Positions 15,079 to 21,931 of a stretch of 23,562 nucleotides of DNA are shown piece by piece. The notes beneath the pieces were generated by a model. That model was not told the origin of the DNA, made no database searches, and saw nothing but the letters and a program-made list of their open reading frames with translations. The DNA lies in contig JBFOMC010000241.1 in assembly GCA_040830565.1 (NCBI GenBank), positions 1 to 23,562 on the forward strand, written 5' to 3'. The stretch comes from JAFMPW01 sp040830565. GTDB taxonomy: Bacteria; Bacteroidota; Bacteroidia; Flavobacteriales; Flavobacteriaceae. A program made the translations under genes and the position numbers. Every line of letters starts with the position of its first letter. The first letter of the stretch is position 1.

Positions 15079-15141
15079 GAAAATGGAAAATGGAAAGTGT
15101 AAAATGAATAATGAATAATGAATAATGAATAATGAATAATT
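15079..15141. repeat. Heptad block GAAAATG to AATAATG
   Basis: Nine consecutive 7-mers in one register: GAAAATG x2, GAAAGTG, TAAAATG, AATAATG x4, AATAATT. The unit drifts from GAAAATG to AATAATG without losing phase. One base then leads into the CACCTAA array. Confidence 0.9.
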
Positions 15142-15142
15142 T

Positions 15143-15226
15143 CACCTAACACCTAACACCTAACACCTAACACCTAACACCTAACACCTAACACTTAACA
15201 CCTAACACTTAACACCTAACATCTAA
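15143..15226. repeat. Tandem 7-bp array, unit CACCTAA x12
   Basis: Twelve heptads (84 bp): seven perfect CACCTAA, then CACTTAA, CACCTAA, CACTTAA, CACCTAA, CATCTAA. Variants are confined to the gene-proximal end. The array stops 3 bases before the carbonic-anhydrase ATG, so it forms the whole region where a ribosome-binding site would lie. Confidence 0.97.
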
Positions 15227-15229
15227 CCC

Positions 15230-15760
15230 ATGAATTCAAAAGCGCTCATTAAAGCTGTAAATGGAAAAAGTCCTCAAATTGGAAAAGATTGCTACATAGC
15301 CGAAAATGCGACTATCGTTGGAGAGGTCTCAATGGGAGATCATTGTAGTATTTGGTTTAATGCTGTGCTTAGAGGAGATGTCCATTTTATCAAAATGGGG
15401 GACAAGGTAAATGTGCAAGATGGAGCGGTAATTCATTGTACCTATGAGAAATCGCCCACTACCATTGGAAATAATGTTTCCATAGGGCATAATGCCATCG
15501 TTCATGGCTGCACCATTAAGGATAATGTACTGGTCGGAATGGGGAGCATAATAATGGACGACTGCGTTGTGGAGAGTAATAGCATTGTAGCCGCCGGAGC
15601 AGTAGTTACTAAAGGTACCCATATACCAGCCGGCACTATTTTTGCAGGAATGCCTGCGAAGAAAATCAAAGAGGTAAGTCCGGAGCTGAGTGCTGGTGAG
15701 ATAGATAGAATAGCAAACAACTACGTAAAGTATTCTGGCTGGTTTAAGGAAAATGAATAG
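15230..15760 (+). CDS. Gamma-class carbonic anhydrase-like hexapeptide-repeat protein
   Basis: 176 residues, of normal length for bacterial gamma-CA-like (YrdA/CaiE type) proteins. A left-handed beta-helix of hexapeptide repeats runs from about residue 20 to 135. The three zinc-ligand histidines are present as H69 (DGAVIHC), H87 and H92 (SIGHNAIVHGC), with the same five-residue spacing as Cam H117/H122, plus RGD (48-50) and the NVQDG motif (61-65) that support the site. Such proteins form trimers with metal at subunit interfaces. They may hydrate CO2, but many homologues lack the proton-shuttle loop of Cam and have no proven activity; that loop looks short here. No TAnnTTTG box was seen in the spacer. 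The gene is framed by heptad arrays ending 3 bp before it and starting 2 bp after it. Confidence 0.93.
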   Translation: MNSKALIKAVNGKSPQIGKDCYIAENATIVGEVSMGDHCSIWFNAVLRGDVHFIKMGDKVNVQDGAVIHCTYEKSPTTIGNNVSIGHNAIVHGCTIKDNVLVGMGSIIMDDCVVESNSIVAAGAVVTKGTHIPAGTIFAGMPAKKIKEVSPELSAGEIDRIANNYVKYSGWFKENE

Positions 15761-15762
15761 CT

Positions 15763-15818
15763 TAAGCAGTAAGCAGTAAGCAGTAAGCAGTAAGCAGTAA
15801 GCAGTAAGCAGTAAGCAG
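15763..15818. repeat. Tandem 7-bp array, unit TAAGCAG x8
   Basis: Eight perfect TAAGCAG units (56 bp), starting 2 bases after the TAG stop of the carbonic-anhydrase-like gene. It places TAA in all three forward frames. Confidence 0.97.
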
Positions 15819-15873
15819 TGGCGGAAGGTACCCGGTGGTTGGCAGTTATTTCAGGTTTAGATATAAAAAAGGT

Positions 15874-15975
15874 GTTTTGTTTAGGGGGCTTTCAGCCCCT
15901 CCCCATTTCAAGATAACTTTTGAATCTGCAATTTCCATGCAGTTGAAGCATAATTAGTAATCCTTAGTTAGTAAT
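15874..15975. repeat. 102-bp direct repeat, copy 1
   Basis: Matches 16050-16151 over 102 aligned bases without gaps, with 10 mismatches by eye (about 90%). The first 81 bases have 5 mismatches. Near the start is a hairpin, AGGGGGCT/AGCCCCT with one bulged G and a TTC loop. The last 25 bases are TAATTAG-type heptads. No terminal inverted repeats or target duplication are seen. Confidence 0.9.
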
Positions 15976-15999
15976 TAGTAATCGGCAAACAGTAGTCAG
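15951..15999. repeat. Degenerate heptad array, TAATTAG-like
   Basis: Seven successive 7-mers in register: TAATTAG, TAATCCT, TAGTTAG, TAATTAG, TAATCGG, CAAACAG, TAGTCAG. It begins inside copy 1 of the direct repeat and runs past it. Copy 2 shows the equivalent TAATCAG, CAATCTG, GAGTTAG, TAATAAA at 16127-16154. Confidence 0.7.
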
Positions 16000-16049
16000 A
16001 AGGCAACTTGGCGGTTAACACCAATATTGGTTTCGGAAATAGAAAGTTT

Positions 16050-16151
16050 GTTTTGTTTAGGGGATTTCCAGCCCCTCCCCATTTCAAGATAACTTTTGAA
16101 TCTGTAATTTCCATGCAGTTGAAGAATAATCAGCAATCTGGAGTTAGTAAT
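16050..16151. repeat. 102-bp direct repeat, copy 2
   Basis: Second copy of the element, 176 bp downstream of copy 1 and in the same orientation. The AGGGG...CCCCT inverted pair is kept although the loop differs, which suggests that the hairpin rather than the exact sequence may matter. The final heptads have diverged more than the core. Confidence 0.9.
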
Positions 16152-16157
16152 AAATTT

Positions 16158-16185
16158 CACTTTCCATTTTCCACTTTCCATTTTC
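16158..16185. repeat. Heptad repeat CACTTTC/CATTTTC
   Basis: CACTTTC, CATTTTC, CACTTTC, CATTTTC: four heptads, or two 14-mers. It is nearly the reverse complement of the GAAAATG/GAAAGTG heptads at 15079-15099, so the carbonic-anhydrase-like gene is flanked by an inverted pair. Confidence 0.85.
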
Positions 16186-16208
16186 ACATTCAATTCCTTG
16201 ATTCTTCC

Positions 16209-16236
16209 ATCAACTATCAACCAACGACCATCAACT
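16209..16236. repeat. Heptad repeat ATCAACT/ATCAACC
   Basis: ATCAACT, ATCAACC, AACGACC, ATCAACT in a 7-bp register, ending 13 bp before the fabD -7 box. Confidence 0.7.
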
Positions 16237-16249
16237 CCTAAATATTCCC

Positions 16250-16257
16250 TATTTTTG
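16250..16257 (+). promoter_or_regulatory. Candidate fabD -7 promoter box
   Basis: TATTTTTG, an exact TAnnTTTG match, 20 bases before the fabD ATG. No TTG is found at -33; that region is occupied by the ATCAACT heptads. Confidence 0.5.
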
Positions 16258-16277
16258 CCGAACTAAAATCTAAACCG

Positions 16278-17162
16278 ATGAACGCATATGTATTTCCTGG
16301 TCAGGGCGCTCAATTTGTAGGAATGGGACTTGATCTTTACGAAAAATATCCCTTAGCCCAAGATCTTTTCGAAAATGCCAATGATATTCTTGGCTTTCTC
16401 ATTACGGATACCATGTTCGAGGGTACCCCCGAAGATCTCAAACAAACCAAGGTTACACAGCCGGCAATTTTTCTGCATTCAGTGATCATGAGCAGGGTTA
16501 TGGGGGAGGATTTTAGACCCGATATGGTAGCAGGTCATTCGCTGGGAGAATTTTCGGCTCTGGTGGCAAATAAGACACTGACTTTTGAGGATGGATTAAA
16601 ACTTGTGTCTCAAAGAGCCCTGGCCATGCAAAAGGCCTGTGAGCTACAACCAAGTACAATGGCAGCCGTCCTTGGGCTTGAAGACGCTGTGGTTGAGAAC
16701 ATATGTGAAGAAACCGACGGCATCGTAGTGGCAGCCAATTACAATTGTCCCGGACAATTGGTTATTTCCGGCGATGTGGACGCAGTAAATGCGGCCTGTG
16801 AAAAACTCAAAGAAGCGGGCGCCAGAAGAGCTCTTGTTTTACCGGTTGGAGGTGCTTTTCATTCACCTCTGATGGAACCCGCCAGAGCTGAATTAGCGGC
16901 GGCTATAGAAGCCACCAGTTTTTCCACTCCTATATGCCCCATTTACCAAAATGTAAGTACCACAGCCATAGAAGATCCGGAAAAAATCAAGGAAAACTTA
17001 ATTATTCAGCTTACGGCTCCCGTTAAGTGGACTCAAAGCGTTCAAAACATGTTAAAGGACGGTGCTACCCTATTTACAGAGGTTGGTCCGGGAAAAGTGC
17101 TACAAGGCCTGGTAAAGAAGATAGATTCTAGCGCAGAAACCACTTCCGTGTCCCTTATATAG
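16278..17162 (+). CDS. fabD: Malonyl-CoA:ACP transacylase FabD
   Basis: 294 residues; FabD proteins are typically about 300-310. The N-terminus AYVFPGQGAQFVGMG contains the oxyanion-forming PGQG motif. The nucleophile is S88 in the GHSLGEFSAL elbow, the malonyl carboxylate-binding arginine is in SQRALAMQ (R113), and the catalytic H195 is in GGAFHSPLM. Other signatures are VAANYNCPGQLVISG and FTEVGPGKVLQGLVKKI. FabD moves malonyl from CoA to acyl carrier protein, supplying extension units to fatty-acid synthesis in the cytoplasm. It stands alone here, with its own -7 box and a strong terminator, and not in a fab cluster. The ATG at 16278 gives the standard N-terminus. Confidence 0.97.
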   Translation: MNAYVFPGQGAQFVGMGLDLYEKYPLAQDLFENANDILGFLITDTMFEGTPEDLKQTKVTQPAIFLHSVIMSRVMGEDFRPDMVAGHSLGEFSALVANKTLTFEDGLKLVSQRALAMQKACELQPSTMAAVLGLEDAVVENICEETDGIVVAANYNCPGQLVISGDVDAVNAACEKLKEAGARRALVLPVGGAFHSPLMEPARAELAAAIEATSFSTPICPIYQNVSTTAIEDPEKIKENLIIQLTAPVKWTQSVQNMLKDGATLFTEVGPGKVLQGLVKKIDSSAETTSVSLI

Positions 17163-17196
17163 GGCGATAATCGTAATTTCATGCATTTTAGCCGAA

Positions 17197-17242
17197 AAAG
17201 GCATATTTAACCCTATTTCTTGGGGTTATGCCTTATTTTTTA
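17197..17242 (+). terminator. Rho-independent terminator after fabD
   Basis: AAGGCATA (17198-17205) pairs with TATGCCTT (17227-17234), with an inner AACCC/GGGTT pairing, followed by ATTTTTT. It starts about 35 bp past the fabD stop. Confidence 0.85.
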
Positions 17243-17251
17243 GTAATATTG
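17220..17251 (+). promoter_or_regulatory. Candidate promoter of the T9SS type B locus
   Basis: TTG (17220-17222), 21 bases, then TAATATTG (17244-17251), one mismatch from TAnnTTTG. It overlaps the 3' arm and T-run of the fabD terminator and would give a leader of roughly 70 nt. Confidence 0.35.
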
Positions 17252-17324
17252 AGACCCCATTTTTTTAACCAAACCTGCTTAAAGTACTGTGAATTGATTA
17301 CGAGGTTGATTCAAAAGGCGGACT

Positions 17325-20300
17325 ATGAAAATGGAAGAAAAATATTTCGGTTTTACTAAAACCGGCTTACTAAAGGGTTTACTCTTTTTAGGACTGCTGT
17401 TGTCTACATCTTTAGCGTCCGCTCAAACTCCTGAAATTAGAATTGAAATAGGTGATGATCAGGTTGCAGAGCAAGGATCAATAGGGGGCAGTTTTCGTAT
17501 CCGTGCAGATGTTCCGGCAGGAGCGTTGGGGCTTACAGTTTTTATCAATACAAGTGGAGTAGCCACACCTGTCACGGACTACGCGCAACTTCCCACCTTC
17601 GTTTTTTTTAATCCCGGAGAGTCCGAAGTGATATTGCCAATCACCGGAGTTATAGATGATAATCTAATAGAGGGAGATGAGTCCATAACTGTGGCTATTG
17701 CTGCAGGTTTTGGATATATTGTTGATCCTGATCCCGATGACAATACTAAAACAATTGATATTGAAGACGACGACTTTGGAGTGGTCGCCTTAAGCCTGGT
17801 TGAACCCCCTTATGATCCTGATGCTGCAGAAGCTGGGCCGGATCCGGGATTGTTCCGGATAACCATAAGCGCGCCTAATAACACCCAGGCCCCTTTGACT
17901 GTATCGTATACCATCACAGGTAGCGCTACCAATGGTGTGGACTATAACTTAACAAATGCAGTAGTGCTTACGTTTGCCAATAATGGTGCCCAGGTAAATA
18001 GAAATATCGGGGTTGCTCCAATTGACGACCTGGTGGCGGAGGGCGATGAAACAGTCACCCTTACCCTTACTGGGACAGATAGTCCATCATTTTCTGTAGG
18101 TGCTCCGCTTACGGCAGATGTTACCATTGCCGATGACGATTGCAACGCGGGAGATGCGGCCCCTGTACTCAATAACAATCCGACGGCGTTTTGTGACGCA
18201 TTTTCGGTGGCTTTAGACACCTATTACTCGGGGGTAGTTCCTCCGGGTTCTAATCTCGTTTGGAGTACAAATTCTGATCCTTCGGTAGGAGGCGATTGGC
18301 TAGCAGATAACCCAACTATAAATACTCCTGGCACCTATTACGCCTTTTTTGCAGACATCCCAAACAACTGTCAGAGCCCTTCAACACCGCTGACGATTAC
18401 GAGGACCTTTACTCCTTCGGCAGGAACACCTTCTAATGCAAATGCATGTATTGATGGGGCTTTTGGGCCTACTACAGTAGATTTGGACGATTTGCTATCC
18501 GGAACAGTGGATAGTGGCAGTTGGGTGCAGTCAAGTGGTCCAGTGACTGAAACTCCAAATGGTAACAATGTCGTAAACTTCAACAACGGAACAGAGGGTA
18601 CCTATACATATACCTATACTACAAATACTGCAGTTGCGCCCTGTGTCAACCAGGCGTCCACAGTAACAATATTCGTCCAGGAGTGCGATCCTTGTATAGC
18701 AGGCGATAACGCCCCTGTACTAAATAACAATGTACCAACGGCTTTCTGTGATGTAATTAACGTAAGTCTTAACGACTACACTAATTCCACCCCTCCGGCG
18801 GGTACTGTCCTTAGATGGAGTCTGAATCCTGATCCTGACGAGCAGGCAGATGAAAGCAATCATTTAAACAGTACTCAAGTAAACAATCCTAATCCCGGGT
18901 CCTATTACGGCTTCTTCTATGATGCCACAAATAGTTGTGTAAGCCCTAGCCTGGAAGTGACCATAGCTTTAAATATGACACCGGTGATAACTAATGTCTC
19001 TGACGATACCATCTGTGGTCCAGGTCAAGTGAGTTTAACCGCTACCGGGAATATACCTAATAGCCCCGAAGCTCCAAGTTTTAGATGGTTTGCCAGTCAG
19101 ACCAGTAATCAAATATTATCTAATTTGGCTACCTATACTCCAAGTATTGGAGTGACTACCACCTTTTGGGTAGAAGCCACGGCAAATGGCTGTACTTCTG
19201 AGAGGGAGGCAGTAACAGCCACTGTGATCCCTCAACCCTCCGCAGGGACTCCTATGAATACCTCTTCCTGTAGTGATGAAACTAACGGACCTACCGTAGT
19301 AGATCTGGACGATCTTCTTACAGGTGCGGATCCTGGGATCTGGACCATTATAGAAGATCCTTCAGGGAGTTTGACCATATCTTCAGGGACCAATGAGGTG
19401 AATTTCATTAACAGACCTGACGGAAATTATGTGTTCACCTATACCACTAATACCGCACAGGCCCCTTGCATGAATGAATCTGTCAATGTTACCATTTCCG
19501 TGAACGATTGTGACGTGGATACAGATGGTGATGGATTATTTGATGGGCCTGAAGCAGATTTGGGTACAGACCCGAATAATCAAGATACAGATGGGGACGG
19601 ACTTTTAGATGGTGCCGAGGTGGGAGATGATGTTGAAAATCCATTGGATGAAGATGGTGACGGGATCATTGATGCCCTTGATTCAAATACTTTTGATACC
19701 GATAGCGATGGGGTGGTAGACCAATTGGATCCTGATAATACCAATCCATGTATCCCAAATAACAGCAGTCCCTTATGTGATACGGATGGCGATGGCATTA
19801 CCGATGGGGAAGAAATTGCCAATGGCTGGGATCATCTGGATGCCTGCGATCCAAATCCAAGCCCCGACTGTGCGGAGCCAGTTGATTTGGCCATTACCAA
19901 AACTGTAAATAACGAAAATGCCGTTGTAGGGGAAGAAGTTACCTTTACCGTTACAGTGACCAATCTGGACGATAGGGTGGTACGCGGAATAAAGATCAAT
20001 GACCTTCTGGAGCCGGAGTTTGAATATGTTAGTCATTCAGCGACAAGCGGAAGTTATGACCCGGAATCCGGAGATTGGGATATTTTCGAAATTGAAAATC
20101 TGGAGAGTACCTCTCTAGATATCAGGGTCAACGTGCTAGAGGGAGGAGCTACATATAGCAATACTGCCGAATATGTAGAATCTGCCCCTAGAGACGATAC
20201 CCCGGGTAACAATAGTGCCACTGTAAGCCTAATTATAGACAGGCCGGAAGGAATAGACCTCGCCATAGCAAAAAGCGCCCTTAGCGCCAACCCCTTAGTA

Positions 20301-20918
20301 GGGGATGAAGTAGTTTTTACAATTTTGGTCACCAACCAATCAGATTCAGAGGAAGACATAATATCAGATATTGAGATTAGCGATGTTATTTTAGACAGGG
20401 ATGGATTCGTATATATATCACACCAATCAGATATTGGAAATTACGACGCTTCGAGCGGCATTTGGGAGATACCTAGTCTAATGAGAAACCAGGAAGCCAG
20501 GTTGGAGATTACGGTCTTGGTGCCAGCAGAGGGGTTATATACGAATACCGCCACCATCCTGAGATCCTCACCGGTAGATTCGGAAGACAAATTGGGAAAT
20601 AATGAGTCAACCGTTGAGGTGAGAGTAAGTTTGCCTACTGAAGCAGATCCCGGTTTCGTTTTCAATCAGTTTTCTCCTAATGGCGATGGTACAAATGATT
20701 TCTTAACCATAAGAGACATAGGTACTTTTACAAACACCTCTTTACAAATTTTTAATAGGTATGGCAATTCCGTTTTTGAGGCCAGGAATATGGTTGAAGA
20801 TAGAGTTTGGGATGGCAACTACAAAAGCGAGGAAGCCCCTGATGGAACCTATTACTATATATTAGATCTGGGCGATGGTTCAGCAATACGAAAAGGCTGG
20901 ATACAGCTTATAAGATAA
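17325..20918 (+). CDS. Large modular surface protein with T9SS type B (gliding motility-associated) C-terminal domain
   Basis: 1197 residues. A signal peptide ends near 34 (LASAQ|TP). Two Calx-beta-like domains (about 36-150 and 152-272) carry acidic GDES/GDET and terminal DDD motifs. About 273-729 is cysteine-containing Ig/PKD-like sequence built of two alternating repeat types: CNAGDAAPVLNNN...AFCD at 273 and CIAGDNAPVLNNN...AFCD at 457; then SAGTP...VDLDDLL...YTTNTA..PC at 365-440 and again at 639-715. Calcium-binding DTDGDG-type thrombospondin-3 repeats lie at about 730-835, and two DUF11 domains at about 853-970 and 977-1100. The type B sorting domain (about 1111-1197) has NQFSPNGDGTNDFLTI, LQIFNRYGNSVFE, WDGN, APDGTYYYILDLG and GWIQLIR. 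It is probably exported by T9SS and held at the surface as a calcium-dependent adhesin or matrix protein. The PorP/SprF partner starts 8 bp downstream. Confidence 0.93.
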   Translation: MKMEEKYFGFTKTGLLKGLLFLGLLLSTSLASAQTPEIRIEIGDDQVAEQGSIGGSFRIRADVPAGALGLTVFINTSGVATPVTDYAQLPTFVFFNPGESEVILPITGVIDDNLIEGDESITVAIAAGFGYIVDPDPDDNTKTIDIEDDDFGVVALSLVEPPYDPDAAEAGPDPGLFRITISAPNNTQAPLTVSYTITGSATNGVDYNLTNAVVLTFANNGAQVNRNIGVAPIDDLVAEGDETVTLTLTGTDSPSFSVGAPLTADVTIADDDCNAGDAAPVLNNNPTAFCDAFSVALDTYYSGVVPPGSNLVWSTNSDPSVGGDWLADNPTINTPGTYYAFFADIPNNCQSPSTPLTITRTFTPSAGTPSNANACIDGAFGPTTVDLDDLLSGTVDSGSWVQSSGPVTETPNGNNVVNFNNGTEGTYTYTYTTNTAVAPCVNQASTVTIFVQECDPCIAGDNAPVLNNNVPTAFCDVINVSLNDYTNSTPPAGTVLRWSLNPDPDEQADESNHLNSTQVNNPNPGSYYGFFYDATNSCVSPSLEVTIALNMTPVITNVSDDTICGPGQVSLTATGNIPNSPEAPSFRWFASQTSNQILSNLATYTPSIGVTTTFWVEATANGCTSEREAVTATVIPQPSAGTPMNTSSCSDETNGPTVVDLDDLLTGADPGIWTIIEDPSGSLTISSGTNEVNFINRPDGNYVFTYTTNTAQAPCMNESVNVTISVNDCDVDTDGDGLFDGPEADLGTDPNNQDTDGDGLLDGAEVGDDVENPLDEDGDGIIDALDSNTFDTDSDGVVDQLDPDNTNPCIPNNSSPLCDTDGDGITDGEEIANGWDHLDACDPNPSPDCAEPVDLAITKTVNNENAVVGEEVTFTVTVTNLDDRVVRGIKINDLLEPEFEYVSHSATSGSYDPESGDWDIFEIENLESTSLDIRVNVLEGGATYSNTAEYVESAPRDDTPGNNSATVSLIIDRPEGIDLAIAKSALSANPLVGDEVVFTILVTNQSDSEEDIISDIEISDVILDRDGFVYISHQSDIGNYDASSGIWEIPSLMRNQEARLEITVLVPAEGLYTNTATILRSSPVDSEDKLGNNESTVEVRVSLPTEADPGFVFNQFSPNGDGTNDFLTIRDIGTFTNTSLQIFNRYGNSVFEARNMVEDRVWDGNYKSEEAPDGTYYYILDLGDGSAIRKGWIQLIR

Positions 20919-20926
20919 GATAAAGA

Positions 20927-21919
20927 ATGACTTGTAATACAAGTAGCCCTATAAATAAAATTAGCTTACTTCTGCTTGCGCTGGCCTTCAGTCTTGTACT
21001 TTATGAGGGAAGAGCCCAAAGAGAACCGCAGTATACGCAGTATATGTACAATATCGGTAGTTTTAATCCTGCTTATGTAGGAACCGTAGAAACCGCAGAT
21101 ATATCTGGTCTTTATCGTGCGCAATGGATAGATATACCCGGAGCTCCAAGAACGATAAGGTTTGGTGTAAATATTCCGTTAGCTAATGAAAAAAACGGTC
21201 TGGGCTTTAATGCCATTAGTGATCAATTGGGCCCTACTACCCAAACCTATGTTGATCTGGCATATTCCTTCCAGGTAAATGTGTCCGAAAGTGCAAAGTT
21301 GTCTTTTGGAATAGATGCAGGCGGATCTTTTCTAAATGTAGATTTCTCTAAGGGAACCTTTGAGAATCCTGGGGAACCTATATTAGATCGGCAATTAATA
21401 AGGGAATTTTATCCTACAGTGGGGGCTGGTTTGTTTCTTTATGATGAGAGTTGGTATTTAGGAGCGTCTGTTCCCAACTTTTTAACCGATGGGATCTATA
21501 ATGAGGATGTAGCCACTATAGTTGAAGATAAGTTACAGTTTAACTTTATTGGAGGATATGTATTTGATTTGTCTGACGGTTTAAAATTTAAACCTGCGTT
21601 TCTTGTAAATTATATCGCAGGTGCTCCTGTGACTATTAATGGCTCTGCCAATTTTTTAATAAGTGATGTCTTTACCCTTGGAGCTTCATATAGGTCTAAC
21701 AATGCCGTGAGTGGATTAGCCGGATTTCAGATCTCTAGCGGAACCTTTTTAGGGTACTCCTATGATTATAACACCAATGGTCTTGGAGCCTATAATAGCG
21801 GATCGCATGAAGTTATACTTAAATTTTACCTGGGTAAAGGGGGAGAGCGAAGTAGCGACGACGGTACTAAGAGTAGAAAGGGTAAACCTAAGCAAATTGA
21901 TTCACCACGTTTTTTCTAA
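20927..21919 (+). CDS. PorP/SprF family type IX secretion membrane protein
   Basis: 330 residues. A signal peptide of about 31 residues (LLLLALAFSLVLYEGRAQ) is followed by the family opening EPQYTQYMYNIGSFNPAYVG, then SGLYRAQWIDIPGAPRTI, and alternating beta strands through to SHEVILKFYLGKG. The tail is basic (SSDDGTKSRKGKPKQID). SprF is needed for SprB, a type B substrate, to reach the Flavobacterium surface, and PorP belongs to the PorK-N-linked T9SS set. Placement 8 bp after a type B cargo gene and 12 bp before an OmpA-like gene makes it the likely dedicated outer-membrane partner of that cargo. It differs clearly in sequence from the orphan at 8490. Confidence 0.93.
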   Translation: MTCNTSSPINKISLLLLALAFSLVLYEGRAQREPQYTQYMYNIGSFNPAYVGTVETADISGLYRAQWIDIPGAPRTIRFGVNIPLANEKNGLGFNAISDQLGPTTQTYVDLAYSFQVNVSESAKLSFGIDAGGSFLNVDFSKGTFENPGEPILDRQLIREFYPTVGAGLFLYDESWYLGASVPNFLTDGIYNEDVATIVEDKLQFNFIGGYVFDLSDGLKFKPAFLVNYIAGAPVTINGSANFLISDVFTLGASYRSNNAVSGLAGFQISSGTFLGYSYDYNTNGLGAYNSGSHEVILKFYLGKGGERSSDDGTKSRKGKPKQIDSPRFF

Positions 21920-21931
21920 AGAGAATACGGC

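Larger units (their letters stand above)
15761..16277. other. 517-bp gene-free gap of heptad repeats and a duplicated element
   Basis: Between the carbonic-anhydrase-like gene and fabD. In order: a perfect TAAGCAG array, about 55 bp of unremarkable sequence, copy 1 of a 102-bp direct repeat, degenerate heptads, copy 2 of the repeat with degenerate heptads, two further heptad stretches, and the fabD -7 box. An open frame on each strand through copy 2 has no protein character and is a by-product of the repeat. Confidence 0.85.

Noticed and set aside
14958..15152. 64-residue minus-strand open frame
   Set aside because: Its repetitive N-terminus is just translated AATAATG heptads and the rest is antisense to the LytTR domain.
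15143..15226. CACCTAA array (TTAGGTG on the other strand) resembles telomere repeats
   Set aside because: It lies inside a gene-dense region next to other heptads of unrelated unit; the similarity to TTAGGG repeats is superficial.
15874..16151. Direct repeats as ends of an insertion sequence
   Set aside because: Only 74 bp lie between the copies, with no transposase, no terminal inverted repeats and no visible target-site duplication.
16008..16241. Small open frame on the plus strand, and another at 15996-16220 on the minus strand
   Set aside because: Both run through the direct repeat and heptads; the sequence is low-complexity and copy 1 of the repeat is interrupted by stops.
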